This document shows, one piece after another, positions 1 through 8,722 of a stretch of DNA of 49,646 bases. The stretch is from an uncultured Collinsella sp. (GTDB taxonomy: Bacteria > Actinomycetota > Coriobacteriia > Coriobacteriales > Coriobacteriaceae). The DNA is taken from positions 1 to 49,646 of the forward strand of contig CABUJH010000010.1 of NCBI GenBank assembly GCA_902491895.1, read 5' to 3'. Both the position numbers and the translations under genes were made by a program. The notes beneath the pieces are model-generated. The model saw nothing but the letters and a program-made list of their open reading frames with translations. It was not told where the DNA came from and did no database searches. How positions within the stretch are numbered: the stretch's first letter is position 1; each line of letters begins with the position of its first letter.

Positions 1-1513
1 TGACGGCGTCGAGCGTGGCGTCGTTCATGACCTTCTCGCCGCAGTCGGCGCAGGTATAGCTGGGGATAGGCACGCCCCAGTTGCGCTGACGGCTGATGCA
101 CCAGTCGGGACGCTGCTCGACCATGGCGCCGATGCGGTTGGCGGCGTGAGCCGGATACCACTTGACGTTCTCGCGGACCTCTTTGCCAGCCTGCTCGCGC
201 AGACCGGTCTTGTCCATCGAGACAAACCACTGGTCGGTAGCACGGAAGAGCACCGGGTGCTTGCAGCGCCAGCAGTGCGGATAGCTGTGCGTGATCTTCT
301 TCTCGAGGACCAGGGTGCCGCGCTCGCGCAGGAACTCGATGATGTGCGGGTTGGCCTCATCGGTGTCCATGCCGCTGAAGGGGCCGCCGGTGCCAAACTC
401 CTCGCCGGTGTAGAACTTGCCGTCGTCATCGACCGGCATGCAGATGTCGGTGATGCCCTCATTGAGGCAGGCAAAGTAGTCGTCGACGCCGTGGCCGGGC
501 GAGTTGTGGACGATACCGGTACCGTCATCGACACCGACGTAATCGGCCAGCAGCGCCACGCCCTCAACACCGTCAAAGATCGGCTGCTTGTAGTGGATGT
601 GGTGGAAGGTCTCGGCGGGAACCACGTAGGGCTTACCGTCGACCATGACCGGGGTGTACTCCCAGCCAAACTCCTCGCAGCACTTGGGAGCCAGGTCCTC
701 GAGCATGACCTCGGCACGGCCCTCGTGCTCAACGGCGACATAGGCGGCGCCGGGCTTTAGGGAAACGGCCTGGTCGGAGGGGATGGTCCACGGCGTGGTC
801 GTCCAGATGATAAAGTCGACCGGGCCGTCGAAGTTCTCGAGGCCGGCAGGCTTGGAGGTCATCTCAAAGCGCACGAAGATGGAGGGGCTCGTCTCGTCGG
901 AGTACTCGATCTCGGCCTCAGCCAGCGCGGTGTGGCAGTGCTTGCACCAGTGAACCGGCTTGTGGCCGCGATAGATCATGCCCTTATCGAACATGGCCTT
1001 GAAGACCTCGATGTCGGCGGCATCGTGCTGGTGATAGAGCGTCAGGTAGGGGTTGTCCCAGTCGCCGAGCACGCCCAGACGGCGGAAGCCGGCCTTCTGA
1101 AGCTCGATGTTCTCGACAGCGAACTCGTTGCAGAGCTCACGGATCTTGGCCGTGGGGGTCTGGTTGAACTTCTCGGTGCCGAGCTTCTCCTCGACCTTAT
1201 GCTCGATCGGCTGGCCATGGCAGTCCCAACCGGGGACATAGGGAACCTCATAGCCCTGCATCATCCAGTAGCGGTTGATCATGTCCTTGGAGATCTTGTT
1301 CATGGCGTGGCCGATGTGGATCGGGCCGTTGGCGTACGGAGGACCGTCGTGCAGCACGAACTTCTTGTGACCCTCGTTCTTCTTCAGAACCTGCTCGTAG
1401 ACCTTGTTGTCCTGCCAGTCCTTGAGTCGCTTGGGCTCGGACTTGGAAAGACCGGCACGCATGGGAAAACCGGTCTTGGGCAGATTCATCGTCTGCTTGT
1501 ACTCGTTTGCCAC
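1..1513 (-). CDS. ileS: Isoleucyl-tRNA synthetase, N-terminal part (cut by window edge)
   Basis: Charges tRNA-Ile with isoleucine in the cytoplasm. The window holds the first ~504 codons; the rest lies beyond position 1. The reading starts at a GTG (1513) preceded by GAAAGGGG. The class I HIGH motif is seen at residues 66-69 in the context PPYANGPIHIGHAMNK, followed by the typical WDCHGQPIE stretch. The GTG start means the open frame has no early ATG and is easily missed. An Ile-specific T-box leader lies directly upstream and should control transcription by tRNA-Ile charging. Identity is certain at family level; the C-terminal KMSKS and zinc regions cannot be checked here. Confidence 0.96.
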   Translation of the reverse strand, partial: MANEYKQTMNLPKTGFPMRAGLSKSEPKRLKDWQDNKVYEQVLKKNEGHKKFVLHDGPPYANGPIHIGHAMNKISKDMINRYWMMQGYEVPYVPGWDCHGQPIEHKVEEKLGTEKFNQTPTAKIRELCNEFAVENIELQKAGFRRLGVLGDWDNPYLTLYHQHDAADIEVFKAMFDKGMIYRGHKPVHWCKHCHTALAEAEIEYSDETSPSIFVRFEMTSKPAGLENFDGPVDFIIWTTTPWTIPSDQAVSLKPGAAYVAVEHEGRAEVMLEDLAPKCCEEFGWEYTPVMVDGKPYVVPAETFHHIHYKQPIFDGVEGVALLADYVGVDDGTGIVHNSPGHGVDDYFACLNEGITDICMPVDDDGKFYTGEEFGTGGPFSGMDTDEANPHIIEFLRERGTLVLEKKITHSYPHCWRCKHPVLFRATDQWFVSMDKTGLREQAGKEVRENVKWYPAHAANRIGAMVEQRPDWCISRQRNWGVPIPSYTCADCGEKVMNDATLDAV

Positions 1514-1556
1514 GGTACCCCTTTCATGTCGTGGGCGCGCACGCCCGTTGGGCACC

Positions 1557-1594
1557 AAAAAAAGCGCCCGTCCCTACAAGCTGGGACGAAGCGC
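1557..1594 (-). terminator. Terminator of the ileS T-box leader
   Basis: On the minus strand GCGCTTCGTCCC pairs with GGGACGGGCGCT across an 8-base loop, with one bulge, and is followed by seven T. It lies 44 bases upstream of the ileS start, where the T-box regulated terminator is expected. Confidence 0.85.
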
Positions 1595-1863
1595 CACAAA
1601 ACGAGCTGTACGCCCGCAAAAGCTCTTCGCTTAACCACCCAGCTTAGATGCCCTCGCCCGCATATTCGCGCGCTCGCATCCGTTACTCGGCTGGCCTGTA
1701 TCGACGACCATCTCGGCGATGTCTACTAAGACGAACCTGTGCGGCACGTCCGTTGGGACCGCAGCTCCGGGGTGATTTTCATCGGTCGCATGCACGGGTT
1801 CTCAGCGATCCCCGCTCTCTGTAGCATGCGGACGGCCGACTACTCGTCCCCATCAACGCTTAT
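1557..1863 (-). ncRNA. T-box riboswitch (Ile specifier) in the ileS leader
   Basis: Reading the minus strand, the leader has the order of conserved T-box blocks. These are GACGAGTAG (GA/AGTA motif, 1840-1848), AGAGAGCGGGG (1810-1820), a specifier region TGAAAATCACCCC with the Ile codon ATC at 1776-1774, a second AGTAGAC stem near 1722, and the T-box bulge GGGTGGTTAAGCG (1640-1628). The intrinsic terminator follows. TGGT in the bulge fits the A discriminator base of tRNA-Ile. The T-box bulge diverges after TGGT from the common ACCGCG. Known mechanism: uncharged tRNA stabilises the antiterminator and allows ileS transcription. Confidence 0.88.
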
Positions 1864-1869
1864 GCGGAG

Positions 1870-1876
1870 TATGCTA
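1870..1876 (-). promoter_or_regulatory. Possible -10 box of the ileS T-box transcript
   Basis: TAGCAT (1876-1871) on the minus strand would start RNA near 1863, just before the first T-box stem. No good -35 box is seen at 17 bases, so this is a positional guess. Confidence 0.3.
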
Positions 1877-2000
1877 GCACGTTCCGCGGCGGCGAAAAAC
1901 CCTCAACACCGGTTTTATACGTTCGAAATTTCTCGCTATTACAACCCTTCTCTAGGAGCAAAATACCTGAAAGCACTCTATCGAACGAAAGAAGGTTGCT

Positions 2001-3083
2001 ATGCGCACGATTGGAATGAGCGACTACACCGTCGGCGAGGATTGCTTTGACGAGCTGCCCGGCGCGCTGGCCGAATACGGAGCGACCAAGGTCGCCATCA
2101 TCGGCGGCAAGCGAGCCCTGGCTGCAGCGCTGCCGGGCATCGAGGCGGCACTTGAAGGCACCGATGTCGAGGTCCTGGAGACGCGCGTCTATGGCACCAA
2201 CAGTACGCGTGCCAATATCGCCAAGGTCGTGAACTCCCCTGCCTGCCAGGAAGCCGACGTGCTCATCGCATGCGGCGGCGGCAAGGCACTCGATACCGTC
2301 AAGACCGCAGCCATCGAGCTCAAGAAGATCGTCTTCACCGTCCCGACGATCTGTTCTAACTGCTCCGCCGCGACCGCCATTGCCGTCGTGTACAACGACG
2401 ACGGCTCGCTCGAGGGCTATTCGTACCCCAACCGACCGGCGCACATCTTCATCAACCCCAAGATCATCGCCGAAGCTCCGGCGGAGTACTTCTGGGCCGG
2501 CGTGGGCGATGCCCTGTCCAAGCAGCCCGAGGTCGAGTACGCCACGAGCGCCGGCAACTTGGAGCACACGGCAGGCCTTGGCCTGGCACTCGCCCACACC
2601 TGCTCCGAGCCGCTATTTACCTATGGCGTCCAGGGTCTTGAGGACGTGCGCCAGAACCTGTCGAGCGAGGCCGTCAAGCAGATCGCGCTCGATATCGTGG
2701 TCAACACGGGCTATGTCTCAAACCTGACCAACCAGAACGATTACTACTACAACTCAAGTGTGGCGCACGCGTTCTACAACGCCACCTGCAGCATTCCGCG
2801 TGAGGGCACCTACCTGCACGGCGAGGTCGTAAGCCTGGGCGTGCTCGCGCTGTTTGCCTATACGGGCGATACCGAAAACCTTGAGCGCTACGCCGCCTTT
2901 AACAAGCAGATGGGACTGCCCGTGACGCTTGAGCAGGTCGGGCTTTCCGAGGCCGACATCCCTGCCCTATGCGAGCACGCGCATGCCACCAACGAATGGA
3001 AGCAGGGAAACCCCGAGCCTTTCACCGACGAAAAGTTCGCCGCCGCCATCAAGGCCGTCAACGCCTACGGCCATGCGCTCTAG
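2001..3083 (+). CDS. Iron-containing alcohol / glycerol dehydrogenase family protein
   Basis: NAD(P)-dependent, metal-dependent alcohol dehydrogenase fold (group III, GldA-like), 360 residues, near the family length. The nucleotide-binding glycine turn is GGGKALDTVK (92-101). The three expected metal ligands are visible: D170 in GVGDAL, H256 in SVAHAF and H273 in YLHGE. The start ATG follows GAAGG at 1991-1995. It stands alone, divergent from ileS and convergent with the DUF523 gene, with an inverted-repeat terminator behind it. The substrate is not determined by sequence; glycerol, hydroxyacetone or another short polyol is a family-level guess. Confidence 0.85.
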   Translation: MRTIGMSDYTVGEDCFDELPGALAEYGATKVAIIGGKRALAAALPGIEAALEGTDVEVLETRVYGTNSTRANIAKVVNSPACQEADVLIACGGGKALDTVKTAAIELKKIVFTVPTICSNCSAATAIAVVYNDDGSLEGYSYPNRPAHIFINPKIIAEAPAEYFWAGVGDALSKQPEVEYATSAGNLEHTAGLGLALAHTCSEPLFTYGVQGLEDVRQNLSSEAVKQIALDIVVNTGYVSNLTNQNDYYYNSSVAHAFYNATCSIPREGTYLHGEVVSLGVLALFAYTGDTENLERYAAFNKQMGLPVTLEQVGLSEADIPALCEHAHATNEWKQGNPEPFTDEKFAAAIKAVNAYGHAL

Positions 3084-3092
3084 GACTGGCCC

Positions 3093-3136
3093 AAAACCAC
3101 CACAAAGGGGACAGGCACCTTTGTGGTGGTTTTTTA
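3093..3136. terminator. Inverted repeat / terminator at the first convergent junction
   Basis: AACCACCACAAAGG and CCTTTGTGGTGGTT form a 14-base perfect stem around GGACAGGCA, followed on the plus strand by a run of T. It ends the dehydrogenase transcript. The stem carries AAAGGGGACAGG, a motif similar to that in two other intergenic palindromes of the window. Confidence 0.8.
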
Positions 3137-3589
3137 TTGCTCAAGTATTTTGGGGTCGAACTCGCTAGCCGGAATGACGCGGTAGCCGTGACGCAGCAAC
3201 AGATCGACGAAAACGCCGTTGCCCGCGGTGAGCGTACCGCTAAAGGTGCCGTCGTAGATGCGCCCTGCACCACACGAGGGACTGCGGTCCTGCAAGACAC
3301 ACGCGGCGATCTCTTCCGGACCGCCCGCCTGCTCACACATATCGAGCGCACGTTGAGCGCCCAGGCGGAATTCCCGGTCAACGGACACGCCCTCGCAGGT
3401 ACGAACCTCGCCGTTCACAATCTCGGACGGCTTGCGCGGCGTGGGCAGGCCCCCAAAGACCTCAGGGCACACCAAGAGGACCTCGGTCCCCGTACGCTCG
3501 CAGGCCTCGACCAGCTCGCGATGGTAATTATCGAGACCGTTATACTTGCAGCTCTCGCCCATCAAGCAGGCGCTCACCACGATCTTCAT
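3134..3589 (-). CDS. DUF523 family protein
   Basis: A 151-residue protein of the DUF523 family; its biochemical role is not established. It begins MKIVVSACLMGESCKYNG, the conserved family N-terminus with cysteines C8 and C14, and later has VCPEVFGGLPTPR and the conserved LQDRSPSCG block, a cysteine pattern that suggests metal or cofactor binding (inference). The start is placed at the ATG at 3589 because AGGAGG (3602-3597) lies 7 bases upstream; the longer frame to 3631 crosses the ftsH terminator. It lies downstream of ftsH and may receive read-through from it. Confidence 0.85.
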   Translation of the reverse strand: MKIVVSACLMGESCKYNGLDNYHRELVEACERTGTEVLLVCPEVFGGLPTPRKPSEIVNGEVRTCEGVSVDREFRLGAQRALDMCEQAGGPEEIAACVLQDRSPSCGAGRIYDGTFSGTLTAGNGVFVDLLLRHGYRVIPASEFDPKILEQ

Positions 3590-3606
3590 GTGCATCCCTC
3601 CTAAGC

Positions 3607-3643
3607 AAAACGCCCCATTTGAGATAGGCACTCAAATGGGGCG
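3607..3643 (-). terminator. Intrinsic terminator after ftsH
   Basis: CGCCCCATTTGAG and CTCAAATGGGGCG form a perfect 13-base stem around a 7-base loop, followed on the minus strand by TTTT. It sits between the ftsH stop (3671) and the DUF523 ribosome binding site, so it should limit read-through into DUF523. Confidence 0.85.
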
Positions 3644-3670
3644 TCGATATTTACTGTCCCGAACGCAACG

Positions 3671-5575
3671 TTACTGTTGCTTTGGCATCAGCGGATTTTC
3701 GCGTGTGAGGAGGTTCATGAACTCCTCGCCCGTGATCGTCTCCTTCTTGTACAGATAACGAGCCAGCTCATGGAGCTTGAACTTGTTCTCCTTCAGGATC
3801 TGCAGGGCGCGATCATGCGCGTCCTCGATCAGCTTGGCGACAATCGCGTCCACGCGCTCGGCCGTACCGGGGGCGCAGGTGAGCGACGTGTCCTGGTTGA
3901 GGTACGCGTTCTGGACGGTACCGAGCGCCATCATGCCAAACTCATCGGACATACCAAAGCGCGTCACCATGTTACGGGCGAGTTTGGTGGCCTGCTCGAT
4001 ATCGTTGGCAGCACCAGTCGTCATCTCGCCAAAGATGAGCTCCTCCGCGGCACGTCCACCGCAGTAGACGGCGAGCTTGTCCAGGACCTCCTGGCGCGTG
4101 GTCAGGAAGCGCTCGTCCTCCTCGACCTGCATGGTGTAGCCCAGAGCGCCGCTCGTGCGCGGCACGATGGTGATCTTGGTAACCGGCGCGGAACCCTTTT
4201 GGCGGGCAGCGACGATGGCATGACCGATCTCGTGGTAGGAAACGACCTGCTTCTCGTGGTCGGAAAGCACCGTGGACTTACGCTGCTGGCCGGCAATGAC
4301 GACCTCCACCGACTCCTCGAAGTCGTCCTGGGTCGCGCGCTTGCGGCCTTCGCGAACAGCGCGCAGGGCACCCTCGTTGATGATATTGGCAAGGTCGGCG
4401 CCCGAGGCACCGGGCGTGGCGCGGGCAATAGCGGTCAGGTCGATCGGCGGCTGCGTCTTCACGCTCTTGGCATGCAGCTCGAGGATGTTCTTGCGGCCAG
4501 TCAGGTCGGGCAGCTCAACGGGAATGCGGCGGTCAAAACGACCGGGGCGCAGCAGGGCGGGATCGAGGCTGTCGGGACGGTTGGTCGCAGCGAGGACGAC
4601 GATGCCCTTGTGGTTATCGAAGCCGTCCATCTCGGTCAGCAGCTGGTTGAGCGTCTGCTCGCGCTCGTCGTTGCCACTAAAGCCGCCGCCATCGCGCTTC
4701 TTGCCGATGGTATCGATCTCATCGATAAAGACGATACACGGGGCCTTTTCCTTGGCCTGCTTAAACAGGTCACGAACCTTGGCGGCACCGCGGCCGACGA
4801 ACATCTCGACGAACTCAGAACCCGAAATGCTAAAGAACGGCACGCCCGCCTCGCCGGCAACAGCCTTGGCAAGCAGGGTCTTACCGGTACCCGGAGGACC
4901 GACAAGGAGAGCACCGCGCGGAAGCTTGGCGCCGATCTCCTCGTAGCGCTGCGGATTCTCCAGAAAGTCGACGACCTCCTTGAGGGACTCCTTGGCCTCT
5001 TCCTGGCCGGCGACGTCCTTAAAGGTCACGCCAACATCCTTGGAGGCAATCACGCGAGCGCCGGACTTGCCCAGTCCGCCGCCGCCAAAGCCGCCGCCAA
5101 AGTTCATCGACGGGCCGTCATCACCCATGGCCTTCTTCATACGGCGGTTGAGCCACCAACCGATAAGGAAGAAAATCGCCATGGGAAGGATGAGTGTAAG
5201 AAGGTAGTAGGTCATCAGACCCGAGTTTTTATCGGGAACGACCGACTCCAGGGACGCACCGGATTCAAGCACGCGATCGGTAAAACCCGCATCATTCGGC
5301 ACGCCGGTCGTCTTGTAGGCGATATTCTCGTCCTCGCCCTTCTTGGTGTAATAAATCGTGTAATCATCCGTGTTGTACTCGACCTTGTCGACGCTTTTCT
5401 TATCGAGCGCTTTGACAAACGTCGAATAATCGGTCTTCGTAATCTGCTGCGTGTGACCGATGTTGGGGAACAGAACGGTCGAGAGCACGAGGTAGACGAC
5501 GAAGGCGATGAGCACGTAGAGGATCATATTCCGTCTACGTTTGTTGTCATCCATCTCCATCTGCTTGAACTCCAT
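3671..5575 (-). CDS. ftsH: ATP-dependent zinc metalloprotease FtsH
   Basis: Membrane-anchored AAA+ protease that extracts and degrades membrane and short-lived cytosolic proteins. Membrane helices lie at about 17-36 and 122-143 with an external domain between. A Gly-rich linker (159-169) leads to the AAA module: Walker A GPPGTGKT (226-233), Walker B IVFIDEID (281-288) and the second region of homology (331-349). The protease site is HEIGH (448-452), where many homologues have HEAGH. Length 634 is normal. The first ATG (5575) lacks a clear ribosome site; the ATG at 5560, nine bases after GGAG, is an equally good start. Divergent from the cobO-like gene. Confidence 0.96.
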   Translation of the reverse strand: MEFKQMEMDDNKRRRNMILYVLIAFVVYLVLSTVLFPNIGHTQQITKTDYSTFVKALDKKSVDKVEYNTDDYTIYYTKKGEDENIAYKTTGVPNDAGFTDRVLESGASLESVVPDKNSGLMTYYLLTLILPMAIFFLIGWWLNRRMKKAMGDDGPSMNFGGGFGGGGLGKSGARVIASKDVGVTFKDVAGQEEAKESLKEVVDFLENPQRYEEIGAKLPRGALLVGPPGTGKTLLAKAVAGEAGVPFFSISGSEFVEMFVGRGAAKVRDLFKQAKEKAPCIVFIDEIDTIGKKRDGGGFSGNDEREQTLNQLLTEMDGFDNHKGIVVLAATNRPDSLDPALLRPGRFDRRIPVELPDLTGRKNILELHAKSVKTQPPIDLTAIARATPGASGADLANIINEGALRAVREGRKRATQDDFEESVEVVIAGQQRKSTVLSDHEKQVVSYHEIGHAIVAARQKGSAPVTKITIVPRTSGALGYTMQVEEDERFLTTRQEVLDKLAVYCGGRAAEELIFGEMTTGAANDIEQATKLARNMVTRFGMSDEFGMMALGTVQNAYLNQDTSLTCAPGTAERVDAIVAKLIEDAHDRALQILKENKFKLHELARYLYKKETITGEEFMNLLTRENPLMPKQQ

Positions 5576-5652
5576 CTACTGGGGTTGATAATGCTATCTA
5601 GAATACCCAACCCGGACGGCGATAAACCGACGCCGGGCACGAAAGGACAGAG

Positions 5653-6138
5653 ATGGCATCACTGGAAGTCGGCAAGGTTCAAATCTATACGGGCGACGGC
5701 AAGGGCAAGACGACGGCTGCGCTGGGGCTCGCGCTGCGCGCCACGGGCTATGGACTTAACGTGCTCATGCTGCAGTTTGCCAAGAAGCTACACTGCGCCG
5801 AACACGATGCCGCACCGCGCCTGGGGCTGCGCATTGTACAGGCCGATCGCGACACACCCGAGGCTTGCGCCGAGCAGATCATGGAGCTCGCACGCGAGCA
5901 GATTAGCCAGGTCGACGTGCTGATCTTGGATGAGCTTGGAGAAGCCATGCGACGAGGCTTTGTGACGCGCGAAGATGTCGAAGCGTTGATCGCGATAAAG
6001 CCTACCACCACAGAGCTCGTGCTCACCGGCCGTGGACTGCTGCCGTTGGCCGACCTTGCGGACCTGGTCACCGAAATGCGCCCCGTCAAACACTACTTCG
6101 ACGAAGGCCTCCTAGCCCGACAAGGCATCGAATACTAA
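5653..6138 (+). CDS. cobO: ATP:corrinoid adenosyltransferase (CobO/BtuR type)
   Basis: Transfers the adenosyl group of ATP to a reduced corrinoid, making the active coenzyme B12. The protein has 161 residues. The P-loop is GDGKGKTTAA (15-24); the Walker B-like VLILDELGEAM and the C-terminal LADLVTEMRPVKHYFDEGLLARQGIEY are typical of the CobA/CobO/BtuR fold. It is a little shorter than E. coli BtuR, which carries an N-terminal extension. AAAGGA (5642-5647) precedes the ATG. No other cobalamin gene is near, so it may serve salvage of imported corrinoids (inference). Confidence 0.92.
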   Translation: MASLEVGKVQIYTGDGKGKTTAALGLALRATGYGLNVLMLQFAKKLHCAEHDAAPRLGLRIVQADRDTPEACAEQIMELAREQISQVDVLILDELGEAMRRGFVTREDVEALIAIKPTTTELVLTGRGLLPLADLADLVTEMRPVKHYFDEGLLARQGIEY

Positions 6139-6140
6139 TT

Positions 6141-6222
6141 GATCCAAAGGGGACGGAGGAAAACGGATCATCGACATCAAGACGGAGAGAAATGATCCGT
6201 TTTTCTCCGTCCCCAAGGGATC
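6141..6222. repeat. Long palindromic element between cobO and the MATE gene
   Basis: Arms at 6141-6171 and 6192-6222 match at 27 of 31 positions as an inverted repeat. They contain GGGGACGGAGGAAAACGG and its complement around a 20-base loop. The right arm reaches the stop codon of the MATE gene (6223-6221). It sits between convergent genes and can act as a terminator in both directions. The size and sharp arms suggest a small mobile palindromic (REP-like) unit; that is inference. Confidence 0.8.
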
Positions 6223-7567
6223 ATTTGGCAGTGGCGCGGCCGAGCCAGTTGCCGCTATGGTGGTAGATGGTGAACATCGTGGCGGTGATGAGCCAGGTTA
6301 CAGGGTAGACCAGCAGCAGGTGCTCAAGCGACGGATCGAACGGCATAATCGCAAACACCCAGATCACCCTGAGCACGACGGTGCCAAAAATCGTGAGCAG
6401 CATGGGCTGCAAGCTCACGCCGGCACCACGAATGGAGCCCGACGCGTTTTCGATAATCGAGAAAATCGCGTAGAACGGCGCAATGAAATGAAGAATCGTC
6501 GTGGTATACGCCGCAATCGAAGCATCGTCGACAAACAGACGCGACAGAGGACCCGAGAACACCAGCAGCACGGCAGACAGGCCACCAATGAGCATAAACG
6601 ACAGCACGAGCGACGTATGGTAGCCCTTGCGCATGCGCTCGTAGTTGCGCGCGCCAAAGTTCTGTGCCGAGAACGTGGTGATCGACACGCCAAGCGCCTC
6701 GGTAACCATCCAGACAATGCCATCCAAACGGCCCGAAAGACCCCACGCCGTGGTGACATCGGCGCCAAACGAGTTGACCGACACCTGAATCAAAACGTTG
6801 GAAATCGAATACGCAGCAGACTGAAAGCCAAGCGGCAGACCACACGAGATCATGCTCTTACAAATGCCAGGATCAATGCCGAGTTTGGACAGCGAAAGCC
6901 GCCACGCACCCGGTGCGTGCATCATGCGAATCACGATCATCGTGGCGTTGGAGCAAATGGTCAGCGCCACCGCGATGCCGCAGCCCAGAGCCTCCATATG
7001 AAGCACGGCAACGAAGATGACATCCAGCACCGCATTAACAAGGCAGCCGGAAGCGATGATCACAGCAGGTCCGCGCGTGTCGCCCACGGCGCGCAGCAGT
7101 GCCGTACCCATATTGAGCAGCAGCGCCGCAACCATGGCGGCAAAATAGCAACGAGCATAGGCCACGCCCTCGGCCAATAGCTCATGCGGCGTGTTCATAA
7201 GCACCAGCATGGGCTCAACGAACACTATGCCAAGAATCGAGAAAACGATACCGCCCACCAGCGCGAGCGTCATGGCCGTATGGACCGAACGGCTCAGTCG
7301 CTCATCATCGTGCTGGCCAAAATACTGACCGGTAATGACCGCGCAGCCGGCGCCGACGCCAACGCAAAAGCCAATGCAGAGCTCGGTGAGCACCATCGTG
7401 GCCTGAATGCCGCCCAGTGCGAGCTTGCCGCCAAACTGACCGACGATATAGGTACCGATAAGCGTGTAGGCCTGCTGAAAAAACGAACTAAAAAAGATGG
7501 GAACGCACAGCGAAAGCAGCTGCTGCCAAATAACGCCCTGCGTTACATCGATAGCCGTAGATTTCAT
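6221..7567 (-). CDS. MATE family efflux transporter
   Basis: A 448-residue polytopic membrane protein of the multidrug and toxic compound extrusion family, which exports drugs or metabolites using Na+ or H+ gradients. About twelve hydrophobic segments are visible in two similar halves. The first half has LLSLCVPIFFSSFFQQAYTLI and GVGAGCAVITGQYFGQ; the second half has the related GVSITTFSAQNFGARN. The start is placed at the ATG at 7567 behind GGGGAGGG; a GTG two codons earlier (7573) is an alternative, and the longer frame to 7606 lacks a ribosome site. The stop codon overlaps the palindromic element. Substrate unknown. Confidence 0.9.
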   Translation of the reverse strand: MKSTAIDVTQGVIWQQLLSLCVPIFFSSFFQQAYTLIGTYIVGQFGGKLALGGIQATMVLTELCIGFCVGVGAGCAVITGQYFGQHDDERLSRSVHTAMTLALVGGIVFSILGIVFVEPMLVLMNTPHELLAEGVAYARCYFAAMVAALLLNMGTALLRAVGDTRGPAVIIASGCLVNAVLDVIFVAVLHMEALGCGIAVALTICSNATMIVIRMMHAPGAWRLSLSKLGIDPGICKSMISCGLPLGFQSAAYSISNVLIQVSVNSFGADVTTAWGLSGRLDGIVWMVTEALGVSITTFSAQNFGARNYERMRKGYHTSLVLSFMLIGGLSAVLLVFSGPLSRLFVDDASIAAYTTTILHFIAPFYAIFSIIENASGSIRGAGVSLQPMLLTIFGTVVLRVIWVFAIMPFDPSLEHLLLVYPVTWLITATMFTIYHHSGNWLGRATAK

Positions 7568-7698
7568 AGCCACACGCCCTCCCCACCAGCATACGTCAAA
7601 CAACAAAACGGCAATTTAAGGCCAAAACCAATAGCAGCTTAGCACCGACCGGCGTCGACCGAAACACCCCGAGTCAGAGCCCGGTGCGAACTATCTGC

Positions 7699-8613
7699 TT
7701 AGTGATACAAACCCGGCTGGTAGTGATACTCATTGCTCACATGCGGGCACAGCTGCCAAAAGGCGACGGCACTCGCCGCGGCCACGTTGAGCGAATCGAC
7801 CCCGTGCGCCATCGGAATGCGCACGGCCCGGTCGCAGCCCGCGATGGTCTTGGCGCCCAGGCCAGCACCCTCGGTGCCCATAAAGATTGCCAGGCGGTCA
7901 ATCTCCTGGAGCGCGGGATCGTCCAGCGAAACGGAGTCGTCCGTCAGCGCCATCGCAGCGCACGAAAAACCGGCTTCGTGCAGTGCCGCCAGGCCATCGT
8001 GCGGCCACACACGAGCCTCGCTGCCAATACGCGTCCACGGCACCTGAAACACCGTGCCCATGCTCACGCGGGCCGAGCGACGGTACAGCGGGTCGCAGCA
8101 CGTCGGACTGACCAAAATACCGTCGACATTGAGCGCGGCGGCCGAGCGGAAAATCGCACCCACGTTCGTGTGGTCGACAATACCCTCGAGCACGCACACG
8201 CGCACCGGGCGCTCCCCCGCCGCCTCGACGACGCCACCCAAGAACTCATCAACCGGAATCTGCCGCGGGCGACGAAACGCCGCGAGCGCACCGCGCGTCA
8301 CGTTAAAGCCCGTCAGCTGCTCCATGAGTTCCATGGAAGCCACGAACACAGGAACCGGACCTGCGCCCTCGCGCACAACCAGGCGCTCAAACAGCGGCGT
8401 CATCTGGTCGAGCCAGCGTTCGCCCAAAAGAAAGCTCACCGGCTCGTATCTGGCACGCACCGCGCGCTCAATAACCTTGGCACTCTCGGCGATAAAGATG
8501 CCCTTTTGCGGCTCCAGCACGCAGCGCAGCTCGCGCTCGGTCAGTCGCACGTAGGCATCGAGCCGCTCGTCCTCGAGCGAATCAATTCGCAGAACCTCAA
8601 CGGCATCAGTCAT
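7699..8613 (-). CDS. SPOUT (TrmH/SpoU) family RNA 2'-O-methyltransferase
   Basis: Predicted S-adenosylmethionine-dependent methylation of a ribose in rRNA or tRNA. The 304-residue protein has the three SPOUT knot motifs: DHTNVGAIFRSAAAL (147-161, with N150 and R156), IFMGTEGAGL (243-252) and IPMAHGVDSLNVAAASA (267-283). The N-terminal ~115 residues form a substrate-binding part (IFIAESAKVIERAV). The start is placed at the ATG at 8613 after GGCAGG; the upstream ATG at 8646 has no ribosome site. Downstream of thyA-folA, on the same strand. Which RNA nucleotide it modifies cannot be told from sequence. Confidence 0.88.
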   Translation of the reverse strand: MTDAVEVLRIDSLEDERLDAYVRLTERELRCVLEPQKGIFIAESAKVIERAVRARYEPVSFLLGERWLDQMTPLFERLVVREGAGPVPVFVASMELMEQLTGFNVTRGALAAFRRPRQIPVDEFLGGVVEAAGERPVRVCVLEGIVDHTNVGAIFRSAAALNVDGILVSPTCCDPLYRRSARVSMGTVFQVPWTRIGSEARVWPHDGLAALHEAGFSCAAMALTDDSVSLDDPALQEIDRLAIFMGTEGAGLGAKTIAGCDRAVRIPMAHGVDSLNVAAASAVAFWQLCPHVSNEYHYQPGLYH

Positions 8614-8722
8614 AGCAGCCTGCCCGCACCCTTCTTTACAGCACATCTATACCAAACGAGGCGACGCTAAGCGCCGCCCCATGCATTCAATCAACCCGAT
8701 GATACCGTTCGCGCCAGGCGAT

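Noticed and set aside
3677..5923. 748-codon plus-strand frame across ftsH
   Set aside because: Antisense shadow; FtsH on the minus strand is complete, and the frame runs into cobO in the wrong phase.
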